Source: Glandiceps talaboti
Lineage: Eukaryota; Hemichordata; Enteropneusta; Spengelidae
Reading direction: 5' to 3'
DNA: 64,000 nt
NCBI RefSeq assembly: GCF_964340395.1
Contig: NC_135550.1
Span: 31,861,176-31,925,175 of the forward strand
The translations under genes were made by a program, and so were the position numbers. This document shows, piece after piece, positions 1-9,809 of the stretch (position 1 is the first letter of the stretch; the number at the start of each line of letters is the position of its first letter). The notes under the pieces were generated by a model. It was not told the origin of the DNA. It was given only the letters and a program-made list of their open reading frames with translations, and did not search any database.

Positions 1-238
1 TCATTAATATATATTGAAAACTCACTTCAATAATTTATATTGCACATCCAATGGTAATGAAATCATTGTAATTTTTCAACTGTACTTGTTTCAAAATCAA
101 TAAGGTCTATGGCTTTACTTTTTTTCACAACAAAACAACTAAGCTGGCAACTTTATTAATATTTCAGTCACATGTATGTATAGTGTTTAAGAAATTCTCA
201 CAAAATGACAAACATTAGAATTGCTTGTCATTTGCATT

Positions 239-373
239 TATAAATGAGGAAAGAAAAGATTCCTAAGTTGGCATGGAGACCTGTGAATCTATTTATATAG
301 ATCCTTTAGGTCTAGTGTGACTGGTGTTTAGGGGACATGGGTTACGTGTGTCACTTTTCTTTCCTCATTTATA
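239..373. repeat. Short inverted repeat (20-bp arms)
   Basis: TATAAATGAGGAAAGAAAAG at 239-258 is exactly inverted at 354-373, leaving a 95-bp spacer. It lies in what should be GEN1 intron 2. Possibly a decayed MITE; no target duplication identified. Confidence 0.5.
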
Positions 374-554
374 ACAAATTCAAAAATTACTTTATGGTGA
401 GTTTTTTTCATGTATTGCAAACCCAAAAAAATGTTGCATTACTTTACACCTGCAACGACTGTTACCACTTGGGCCATAGTCAGTAGATTCACAACTCTCT
501 ATAACTTTCTGACTTTTTTCTCCTTCAAATACTGAGATCGTGTTATATGCCCAC

Positions 555-1487
555 CTCTGCTAAAAGTGCTTTAAAATGGGCTCGAGATCCATCAAACCGT
601 CCTACATTTTTCCTTTTTTCTCTTGACTGTCCAGAACTTCTTGGTATGGGTGGTCTGTTTGCCATAGTCTTCCATTTTATAGCTGGTGCTTTACCTTCAA
701 TTACAAACACCAGTTTGATTTCAAGACGTGATAAATTTACAGCTCTGTAAAAAAGAGTCCTGAAAAATAGACACATTGATGACATTACAGCCTCTCAGTA
801 TTGTGTGATTTATGAATTAAGGCTTGTGTGATTTGACCATGGCCGGTAGAACTTCATAATTGTCAACAGCTGTCTTTCAAAGATTTGTTTCACTTTCGAA
901 GATTTTGTATTACTCGGCAAAAATCACAACATGGGAAATTCCTTGGAATGAAATGCAAACCAATGATTGCGAAGCTGCGCTATCTGTACATTCTGATAAA
1001 GTATACTTTTATCGCAAACGTCGTTAAAAGTTGATGCTATAAATTTTGACAGATGTGTAGTTGTCGATGCAAATGAAGATGACAATACACAGGATGGATA
1101 ACAAGATGGGGTTTATACCAATCTGATTAAAATCCGATGTGGTGAAAGCTGCTAGATGTCGTTATTTACCTCTATTCATCGTGTTGTGACGTTTGTTTTG
1201 TTCGGAGTGATCGCCGCCTTCCCGGGAAGGCGGCGATCACTCCGAACAAAACAAACGTCACAACACGATGAATAGAGGTAAATAAGGACATCTAGCCGCT
1301 TTCACCATATCGGATTTTAATCAGATTGGGGTTTATACCTGAGATACGGCCTGAGAGCATGTACAGCTGCAAGACTTTCGCAAACCCAAGCACTAAGATC
1401 GACGGCGATCGTTTGTCCCTTTAACTCGCTGGCCGGTGTTGGCTGTTTAACTCCATCAAATACCGACCAGAGTGTCTTGACCCCCAT
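555..1487 (-). CDS. GEN1: GEN1-like Holliday junction resolvase, 5' two coding exons (partial)
   Basis: GEN1 is an XPG/Rad2-family nuclease that cuts Holliday junctions and 5' flaps. Two exons are visible: 1487-1339 (49 codons plus 2 nt) and 759-555 (phase 0 exit). The protein starts MGVKTLWSVFDGVKQ and contains QTIAVDLSAWVCES, matching the XPG N-domain of GEN1; the metal-binding Asp falls at residue 30, as in human GEN1. Exon 2 gives RTLFYRAVNLSRLEIK, LVFVIEGKAPAIKW and GSRAHFKALLAE, which follow the human order (LVFVMEGEPP, SHFKSVL). Donor of exon 1 is AG/GTATAA, acceptor of exon 2 TTTTTCAG/GAC, donor of exon 2 GAG/GTGGGC (weak). The XPG-I half, helix-hairpin-helix and chromodomain would lie beyond base 1. 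The intron between the exons carries a palindromic insertion next to the donor. The only rival reading would be another XPG paralogue. Confidence 0.85.
1108..1339. mobile_element. Near-perfect 208-bp palindromic MITE with 12-bp direct repeats
   Basis: Bases 1120-1327 form a palindrome centred on CCCGGG (1221-1226) with no loop: 104-bp arms that by my alignment differ at 3 positions. It is flanked by exact 12-bp direct repeats GGGGTTTATACC (1108-1119 and 1328-1339), read as target-site duplication. The right-hand repeat covers the last base of GEN1 exon 1 and its splice donor, so the element sits in intron 1 starting 12 bp into the transcript downstream direction. No coding capacity. Confidence 0.85.
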
Positions 1488-1625
1488 GCTTACGATGAAT
1501 AAAATGCTTTACATCCCGCGATCACGATATTTTATGCTTAACTATAGCAACATCCACGCGTTTATTTCGCGTCCCGGAAGTACCAACAAATTAGCGCCCT
1601 CTATAGCTATCATAACGTATCACTG
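1488..1625 (-). promoter_or_regulatory. Likely GEN1 promoter / 5' UTR
   Basis: CpG-containing segment directly upstream of the GEN1 start codon. It contains an ETS-family core CCGGAAGT at 1574-1581 and several CG dinucleotides (CGCGTTTATTTCGCGTCCCGG), unlike the AT-rich sequence on either side. No TATA box is obvious. The transcription start is not determinable from sequence alone. Confidence 0.45.
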
Positions 1626-2268
1626 TGTTTTAAAAGCCGTAAATTGTAAAGGATAATTACAAGATACAGAGACCGCTATTCAATCATTGTGATGTTCGTT
1701 ACATTTTCTAATAAGTATCAAATACAATTATAGGTATATACAGTTTGTATGAATTGATGTGCTTTATTGCATTATTTACCTATCCCCATGAAGTTGGTAC
1801 ATATAAGGCTTAATAATCACAACATTAACTGTAATTTTTCATTTACCATCGAAAGAATTAATTCATTGAATTTAACACTGTGTGGGTAGAGGCAGTGCAT
1901 TATTATAAAATCAAACATTTATTTTTCTTACAAGTAACTTATTGTTTTTCCACTTAAAATTGTGCTCCCTGGGTCAATTATTTAACAAAGATGTGAGCAT
2001 CATTGCTTTCAAATAAGTTTTGCATGCTTCTACTGAATTATCTATGCCTTAGAATCCAAGATGGAAGTATATAATTGTTACAGTATTCAGGATGTCCTAG
2101 AGGAAAATGTCATCAACTGGGGTAGGAATTGGTGAAAGATGTAGTCTTGCTGCCCCTTGTTCTGTACTGATCAATAACACAACACATATCAACCAACAAT
2201 AAACTGAACATGCTCCCATTCAGAGAAATATATCCCATGTTCCAAAAGTTCATCAACTATATACAAAT
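1626..2268. other. Gene-free AT-rich intergenic sequence
   Basis: No coding exon, RNA gene or clear repeat structure recognised on either strand. Confidence 0.5.
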
Positions 2269-2269
2269 T

Positions 2270-2822
2270 AGCAATTGATTGACTCAATAACATCAAATAT
2301 TTGCTTGGTCAATATATTTAGGAAGTTTAATCAAATTTGGTGTAATCTCGGTTTAGGCCCTAACTGACAACATTCATTAATTAATTCAACCAAATTGACA
2401 GCACTAAATTTCATTAAGAACTATCATATCTCTGTATGATCAATATCTGCGGCAAGTTTCATCAAATTTGATAAAGCCCTTCTAGATGCATAACTGGAGT
2501 TACAAACATGCATTTATTATGCAAATTAGCTTGACAACTCTTTTATATCTTTGTATGATCTGTAGATGTAGCAAGTTTCATTGAATTTCTTCTGCATGTA
2601 TAGCCCCATTTATCATAATTATGCATAAATCATTATGCAAATCAGTGTTAATTTTTGAATCCATTCCCACCAAAACCTAATCAGTGCCAAGTTACTGCCA
2701 GACAATGCCACATAGTAAGTTGCAGAACATTTGCTTCAGTGCTTTTTGAGACATCAGTGGAAATTCTGTAGTGGAATTCTGCAGACATACAGCACCATGA
2801 CATCAGCTCCCACACGGGAGCT
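2270..2822. repeat. Dispersed repeat with internal ~120-bp degenerate monomers
   Basis: A phrase of the form 'atatctNNgtatgatc ... gcaagtttcatNaaattt' recurs about every 120 bp (around 2425-2475 and 2545-2595, with a weaker earlier copy near 2310-2340), interspersed with ATGCAAATTAG-type segments. The unit ends with a GC-rich hairpin AGCTCCCACACGGGAGCT (about 2805-2822). This looks like a non-coding dispersed element; family not identified. Confidence 0.5.
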
Positions 2823-3587
2823 AAAAAGAGGAATCAACACACAGTTCTGCCTTGTCGAAGTTAAAAGATGGAAACTATTTTAGAAGAGACAATCTTTACA
2901 AAGGATTGTGTATTGTTTTATGCTGATAATTGAATATATTTCTACCAGCTGAGTACCTATCAGACTTACAAATAAACCAGTCTGATATGCCCATTCAACA
3001 TCTCAATGGAGAGAATGAAAGTACTTTTTTTTGCATTGTGCATGTTTGTGTTTATTTCTTCTCTACTTGTTTATATCTCAAATACCAATAAATTCCCACA
3101 ATGCAATTACTGAACGGAATAACATCTTTGCTCTCCCCAACATCACTAATTAGAAATGTGGAAGCCAAGGCTTAGAAACCTCATGTTTAATATTTTCTGG
3201 AACAGGCACTGTACTTTACAATATACTACACTACACTGTTCTGTGCTGTGCTATATTAAATTTACTGTGCTGCATGCATGGTACTATATTACCATATTGT
3301 CATGAAAGCCAAGTTTTTCCAAGTACCAGATGGAGGAGGGACACAGCTACTGGAGAAATAAGAAAGAACTCACACACACGTCAAAGGTTTTACTTTGTCT
3401 CATTTATCTCTAAATAACAAAATACAACACTTGTACAGCGAATCTGCCTGTATGAAAAAAACTATGCTTAAACCTATAAAATTACTGATGGCTGGTTATG
3501 GAAAATAAAACTACTGGTAATGTTTATTGTAAAGTCTCATTTGTGTTGTATCAAAGCGCAGACTTGGAACACACTGTTGGCACTGCA

Positions 3588-3588
<1 letters not shown>
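2823..3588. other. Gene-free intergenic sequence
   Basis: No supported gene. Only local simple structure (for example ACTACACTACACTG and GTGCTGTGCT near 3220-3255). Confidence 0.5.
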
Positions 3589-3642
<54 letters not shown>

Positions 3643-3652
3643 TACATACATG
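3589..3652. repeat. (CA)n microsatellite with (CATA)n end
   Basis: About 25 CA dinucleotides followed by three CATA units. The short open frames here on both strands are products of the repeat. Confidence 0.95.
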
Positions 3653-3858
3653 CACAACTCATGGATAAGATCGTCATTGTTCATGAATGCCAAGTTATGT
3701 TCAAAGCAATGTAGTATTCACAGTCCCAGCAAAGTGTTGAGTTTCCAAGCAGTAACTCTCTAAATTGAATATACGAAAGAATGCTATTACAGTACAGAGA
3801 AGTCCAGAGAACGTACAACTAATCTTTCATTGGATTGTTTTAATATATAAAAAACGCT

Positions 3859-4036
<178 letters not shown>

Positions 4037-4359
4037 ATAGTGGTACTGGTGGGGATAGACAGGTAGTCTAACGACAGGTAATCTACCAGTGGTATAAAGT
4101 AAAATTGTTACAGTGATTACCTTGGCCTATCAGGGCAACCCAAAGATCTGTAAGCAGTCACTACTATATTTTGTGATTTGCAGAATTTAAGCATGTCATT
4201 CTGTGCGAAGGCACTACATATTGACCTCGGGTCACCGATTGACAACAACCATGGGAAAAAACTTTAGAAAAGTCATATAATAGGCACGATCACGACACAC
4301 AAATTGAGGTGTTGAACAAGCGTACCAAGTCCCTCGATGCTGCCACGATAAGTACACTT

Positions 4360-4520
4360 ACACAAAACTTTCCTTGTTATTTACAAACTACAGTACAACG
4401 TCCTAAAGTTAGAACCACGACGGCGCATGCGTACATTTTGTGAAAACGTTCACATCCTCTCTCTTTTCTATCGTAACGGGGCGCTATATACATTACGCCC
4501 GTCATATTTCGATAGTAAAC
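4360..4520. promoter_or_regulatory. CpG-bearing promoter-like segment, owner unknown
   Basis: An island of CG dinucleotides in AT-rich surroundings, containing GGCGCATGCGT at about 4422-4432, one mismatch from the NRF1 palindrome (GCGCATGCGC), and a GTAACGGGGCGC segment. No coding exon with a good start and donor was found on either strand nearby, so this may be the promoter of a non-coding first exon or just an unmethylated remnant. Confidence 0.3.
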
Positions 4521-4790
4521 AATAATCATAATGTTTGCAAATAAAGGTATTCTCTTTATGTTTTGTTCTTAATGCACAAAATTTTCAGTAATATTGCCCG
4601 TTCATGTGGTCTAGTTACGGCGAACACATACAATGTGAAACGTTTTTATAACGATTGGTCCATATTCAAATTAGCAAATGTCAAACCGTAGTGAAAGTTT
4701 TCAAAATCTAACACTCTATCACTTTTGCTTACCTTTATTACAGATATTAAAATATATTATAAGCTTTTTCAAATGTGATCACAAGATACA

Positions 4791-4872
4791 GGTGGAGTAG
4801 TGGTTAAAGTTGACGACTTCTAAGTCTAACATTGTATCGTGTGCTCAAGATCGATTCCCAGAACGGATCAAT
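4791..4872 (+). mobile_element. tRNA-derived SINE head, copy 1
   Basis: Contains an A-box-like TAGTGGTTAAAG (4799-4810) and a B-box-like AGATCGATTCCC (4848-4859) at tRNA-like spacing, with a paired 3' end (CAGAACGGATC). The anticodon arm is irregular, so it is read as a SINE promoter and not as a functional tRNA gene. A T-run and AT-rich body follow. Confidence 0.6.
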
Positions 4873-4944
4873 TTTTTTTTAGTGAGATCTCTTTATTTGA
4901 AAGTGATATATGGTTAAAATAACATAGGTAATCACAAGCTCAGT

Positions 4945-5087
4945 ATAATAGAGTAGTGGTTAAAGTTCTATACCTCAAAGATTAAGGTTTCTGGTTCTAT
5001 TCCTAGAAGAGGTAGTTTCATTTGTAGCATACTTTGAGTTAGCATAAAGACACGATACAACAACAACAACAACAACAACACCCCCCC
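4945..5087 (+). mobile_element. tRNA-derived SINE, copy 2, with (CAA)n tail
   Basis: A-box-like TAGTGGTTAAAG near 4954 and B-box-like GGTTCTATTCC near 4993-5003 repeat the layout of the copy 120-150 bp upstream. The body ends in (CAA) units and a C-run (about 5057-5087), a typical SINE microsatellite tail. It begins AATAGAGTAGTGG, which contains the seed of the pentanucleotide array that follows. Confidence 0.6.
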
Positions 5088-6885
5088 AGTAGAGTAGAGT
5101 AGAGTAGAGTAGAGTAGAGTAGAGTAGAGTAGAGTAGAGTAGAGTAGAGTAGAGTAGAGTAGAGTAGAGTAGAGTAGAGTAGAGTAGAGTAGAGTAGAGT
5201 AGAGTAGAGTAGAGTAGAGTAGAGTAGAGTAGAGTAGAGTAGAGTAGAGTAGAGTAGAGTAGAGTAGAGTAGAGTAGAGTAGAGTAGAGTAGAGTAGAGT
5301 AGAGTAGAGTAGAGTAGAGTAGAGTAGAGTAGAGTAGAGTAGAGTAGAGTAGAGTAGAGTAGAGTAGAGTAGAGTAGAGTAGAGTAGAGTAGAGTAGAGT
5401 AGAGTAGAGTAGAGTAGAGTAGAGTAGAGTAGAGTAGAGTAGAGTAGAGTAGAGTAGAGTAGAGTAGAGTAGAGTAGAGTAGAGTAGAGTAGAGTAGAGT
5501 AGAGTAGAGTAGAGTAGAGTAGAGTAGAGTAGAGTAGAGTAGAGTAGAGTAGAGTAGAGTAGAGTAGAGTAGAGTAGAGTAGAGTAGAGTAGAGTAGAGT
5601 AGAGTAGAGTAGAGTAGAGTAGAGTAGAGTAGAGTAGAGTAGAGTAGAGTAGAGTAGAGTAGAGTAGAGTAGAGTAGAGTAGAGTAGAGTAGAGTAGAGT
5701 AGAGTAGAGTAGAGTAGAGTAGAGTAGAGTAGAGTAGAGTAGAGTAGAGTAGAGTAGAGTAGAGTAGAGTAGAGTAGAGTAGAGTAGAGTAGAGTAGAGT
5801 AGAGTAGAGTAGAGTAGAGTAGAGTAGAGTAGAGTAGAGTAGAGTAGAGTAGAGTAGAGTAGAGTAGAGTAGAGTAGAGTAGAGTAGAGTAGAGTAGAGT
5901 AGAGTAGAGTAGAGTAGAGTAGAGTAGAGTAGAGTAGAGTAGAGTAGAGTAGAGTAGAGTAGAGTAGAGTAGAGTAGAGTAGAGTAGAGTAGAGTAGAGT
6001 AGAGTAGAGTAGAGTAGAGTAGAGTAGAGTAGAGTAGAGTAGAGTAGAGTAGAGTAGAGTAGAGTAGAGTAGAGTAGAGTAGAGTAGAGTAGAGTAGAGT
6101 AGAGTAGAGTAGAGTAGAGTAGAGTAGAGTAGAGTAGAGTAGAGTAGAGTAGAGTAGAGTAGAGTAGAGTAGAGTAGAGTAGAGTAGAGTAGAGTAGAGT
6201 AGAGTAGAGTAGAGTAGAGTAGAGTAGAGTAGAGTAGAGTAGAGTAGAGTAGAGTAGAGTAGAGTAGAGTAGAGTAGAGTAGAGTAGAGTAGAGTAGAGT
6301 AGAGTAGAGTAGAGTAGAGTAGAGTAGAGTAGAGTAGAGTAGAGTAGAGTAGAGTAGAGTAGAGTAGAGTAGAGTAGAGTAGAGTAGAGTAGAGTAGAGT
6401 AGAGTAGAGTAGAGTAGAGTAGAGTAGAGTAGAGTAGAGTAGAGTAGAGTAGAGTAGAGTAGAGTAGAGTAGAGTAGAGTAGAGTAGAGTAGAGTAGAGT
6501 AGAGTAGAGTAGAGTAGAGTAGAGTAGAGTAGAGTAGAGTAGAGTAGAGTAGAGTAGAGTAGAGTAGAGTAGAGTAGAGTAGAGTAGAGTAGAGTAGAGT
6601 AGAGTAGAGTAGAGTAGAGTAGAGTAGAGTAGAGTAGAGTAGAGTAGAGTAGAGTAGAGTAGAGTAGAGTAGAGTAGAGTAGAGTAGAGTAGAGTAGAGT
6701 AGAGTAGAGTAGAGTAGAGTAGAGTAGAGTAGAGTAGAGTAGAGTAGAGTAGAGTAGAGTAGAGTAGAGTAGAGTAGAGTAGAGTAGAGTAGAGTAGAGT
6801 AGAGTAGAGTAGAGTAGAGTAGAGTAGAGTAGAGTAGAGTAGAGTAGAGTAGAGTAGAGTAGAGTAGAGTAGAGTAGAGTAGAGT
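5088..6885. repeat. Giant uninterrupted (AGAGT)n pentanucleotide array
   Basis: 1,798 bp of the 5-mer AGAGT (about 359.6 units) with no interruption that I can see. It abuts the tail of a tRNA-like SINE. Since the unit has period 5 and no stop in one set of frames, it produces artefactual 600+ residue YSTLL-repeat frames on the minus strand. Such homogeneity indicates recent expansion, and the true genomic length may differ from the assembled length. Confidence 0.98.
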
Positions 6886-8493
6886 CTTTCACCTCCCTCT
6901 TTTATTACCCCCTCCCACCACCCCACCCCGAAAGTCATTTGTATAGTCTAAGAAAAGAAGAAAAGTTGATTTTTTGCAAAGGTATCCTTGGTAATGCAAA
7001 TTCTACTGCTATCAGTTGGACAATATTAATGTAAACAAAATGTACAAACACACTGTTGGTGAACCTTACAGTACAAAATATATGAGAAAACATACTAGTT
7101 GATTGAATCAACAAAACATTATATTATATTATTAAAACATATTTTATTGAATCAACAAAACAATGTTGTATTATTTCAGTAAAACCATGTATATAACATT
7201 ATATCACATGTATGGTGAAATCATTCAATGTCAGCTTGTTTTGTACTTAACTAATACAAAGTGATGTCATAATAACTTAACTACATGTGTATTTATAACA
7301 TAACTAAATATCCCATGGTAACACTTTGGTCTCTTCTTGGTTTAAGATTGTGGAATCACCATGTTTATTTCAGAATTTTCAACTGCATGACAGTGGATAG
7401 TATTCCATGAATTTCTGAAAACTGTTATTTGTATTTTGCAATTGTCTATTCACTCACAGTCAGTCTATAGAGGAATTGTGGTCCATTAAAATGGATGACT
7501 GCTGTAAATTTGTTGGTAGTCAGTACTTCCAAAAATCGAGCCCACAAACAGTTTCCCAATACCTCTCATAATGCTGATACGTATTTTTTTTTTTTTTCAA
7601 AATTAAAGAAGTAAACCCTTAGAAAGGTTTCCAAGTCATCTGATAGTAACATATTCTAACAATCTAAATATCCTTTGAAATAGCCACCAAAAAGTGATGC
7701 TTTACTGCGAGATCACAGATCAAATATAGATCTAATGTACGGCATTGTACATCATAAGAAAATCTGATTAGCTATCAAAACATGTTGTGTATTACAAGCA
7801 TTTGCAATGGTTGTGAGTTTATTTACAAATCTAAGTACTAAGGCAATCCTAATAGCTCATGTAGCAGCTTCATTACTTTTTTTTTGGTGGTTTTACCCAA
7901 GGATGCATTGCAGCCCAATGACTATGCATGCGTGTTCTATATACAAATGTACTATGCGCATTCTCCACATGGAGGGTGCTATCTACAATATCATCGTGAG
8001 GCAGCCGGTCACAAGTGAATCTACCCTGCATGAGCTTATGGGCTTTGCCTAGTTATGATATAATGAATACAGTATGAACAGATATAAGAAAAGCAATCAC
8101 ATGCTGAACAAATAGCAAGATAAAAAGAACCTTCAACTCAAACTAAAAGATTAAAATTGTTATCAAAGCAGAAATCTAAAACTACAGCAAGTTTCAAGAA
8201 TGCTATGCCCAAGTGGCTTACACAGTAACAAATTGGGATTGTTACTTTATATTCAAAGACACAGTAGCACTAATTGTTCCTAATATTAGTAATCTAAATT
8301 ATCAAGACTAACATAAAATAAATTGTAAATAATACAATGACATAATACCCGTAAGGTACCTAACATTTCAACTTTTCTGTTAAATGATAGTTTATTATTT
8401 ACCAAGGACTGTTTATCTGTGGGTGACATCTAAGGCTATTCAATGTTTAGCATAGTAACATAATCCTCCATAGATATAATAAGAAAAATTATA
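6886..8493. other. Gene-free AT-rich sequence
   Basis: No supported exon. There is a short direct repeat of TTGAATCAACAAAACA around 7095 and 7145, and a T-run near 7587. A frame at 7807-8052 lacks any recognisable homology or splice context and is not called. Confidence 0.5.
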
Positions 8494-8558
8494 ATATACC
8501 TAGTGATAATGCTGTGCCATGATTCGCTAGAATCAGTCACGTGATAAGAAAATAGAAT

Positions 8559-8582
8559 GACTATTTCCCTAGGGAAATAGTC
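8559..8582. repeat. 24-bp perfect palindrome
   Basis: GACTATTTCCCT followed by its exact inverse AGGGAAATAGTC. The CTATTTCCCT arm recurs in the larger palindrome just downstream, suggesting the two belong to one repeat family. Confidence 0.8.
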
Positions 8583-8681
8583 CCATCAACTTTTACATGG
8601 TCACGTTACCACCGCGCGTTCACAGCAGGTCAAAATGGCAGCTTCTGACGATGTCGTCTGCCACTGCAAGTTCACAGCATG

Positions 8682-8920
8682 AGGTATATTATAAAACACA
8701 TATTGCCTGGCCTATATTCGGGCTATAGCACCCGTTCATTACCCCCTCGTGACTGTGAGTTACCAGAATCACATGCTATTTCCCTCGGCCTTTGGCCTCG
8801 GGAAATAGCATGTGATTCTGGTAACTCACAGTCCCTCGGGTGTAATAAACGGGTGCTATAGCCCTCATGGCCAGGCAATATGTGTTCACTACAATACAGG
8901 AGGTAATACACAATATACCT
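8682..8920. mobile_element. Palindromic MITE (long inverted arms)
   Basis: Arms run from AGGTATATT (8682) through CACATATTGCCTGGCC and CACCCGTT to the centre near 8791 (CTCGGCCTTTGGCC), and back out to AATATACCT (8912-8920). The left arm lacks about 22 bp present in the right arm. The inner 45 bp each side (CTGTGAGTTACCAGAATC and CATGCTATTTCCC) are almost perfectly paired. No coding capacity; small frames across it are mirror-image artefacts. AATATACCT also occurs at 8494-8502, so a wider element or duplication of flank is possible. Confidence 0.75.
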
Positions 8921-9100
8921 CACACAAGCCAACTTGAATGCATCTGAACAAAAAATATGTGATTTATAGCTACACTGCATTGTTCTCTGCCATAACAATA
9001 CGTGTCTTTCTGTAGTGCTCAAACTACAGTCATAAGTCAGTGTTCAAAATTACTGATATTTTTCTATATTCTTAGTAAATATGCTTGCACAGCTAAAATC

Positions 9101-9203
9101 ATGTTATTCCCCAATATTTGTCTTCATTCGACTCATAGTGACAAGGCCCCATAGGTCATATATTCTTTCTTTGGCTGAACAAAGAAAAAACTGGGGAAAT
9201 AAT
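9101..9203. mobile_element. MITE, copy 1 of the ATGTTATTC family
   Basis: Begins ATGTTATTCCCCAATATTTG and closes with a decayed inverse (CTGGGGAAATAAT). The left 30 bp match the left end of the element at 34343-34494, and both contain a central GTGAC..GGGGCC / AGGTCA pairing. Non-coding. Confidence 0.6.
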
Positions 9204-9646
9204 AAATAAATATCATATATGAGTTTTCTTGAGGTCAGTTTTACATCTAGCTAGAGTCATGCACTTATAAGACTTAGAATAGTACATCCAGGTATGTTCA
9301 AAATGATACTTTGGTCCATAGCAACCTGTATCATGGCAATGTTACAGTAAGATTACAAAACTGTCTTTCTGATCATACATGTACATGACAAGTGATGTGC
9401 CTATGTAACACTGAGGAAACTTTGATATCTGATAACATAACATGAATGTCATACCTTACAGATTAGTGGTTATGCTTCACATATATCAACCCAACACAAC
9501 CCAGTATCTGATATCTGATAACAATGAATATTCAATTTCTTACAAATGGGAAAAAAATATAACTCTTCATGTTTGTCATGTTGTCTAAAATCTTTAAAGT
9601 AATATTATATTAATTCTTTGCCTTTGTCATTCTTTTTTCAAAAGCT

Positions 9647-9652
9647 TTTATT
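9647..9652 (-). promoter_or_regulatory. Candidate CRLS1 poly(A) signal
   Basis: AATAAA on the minus strand about 160 bp past the CRLS1 stop codon. Called from position and motif only. Confidence 0.4.
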
Positions 9653-9809
9653 TCATTTTGTTGAGAAATAAAGTTTGAACTCTCACAAATGTATTATTAA
9701 TCCTGAATATTCAACTTCAGCAAATCAAATTGGCAGTTGCTGTTTTCTTAATTTGGCTCATGCATTGCAAAATTGAGATTTATACAGTTTTTATATTTCA
9801 GTTTGTGGA

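Noticed and set aside
4791-5018. Functional tRNA genes
   Set aside because: A and B boxes are present, but acceptor and anticodon arms do not form a convincing cloverleaf; tails indicate SINEs.
4968-6938. 656- and 617-residue minus-strand frames of YSTLL repeats
   Set aside because: Pure products of the AGAGT pentanucleotide array; no codon bias, start context or homology.
7807-8052. 81-residue frame as a small gene
   Set aside because: No homology, weak start context, no splice or poly(A) context; AT-rich chance frame.
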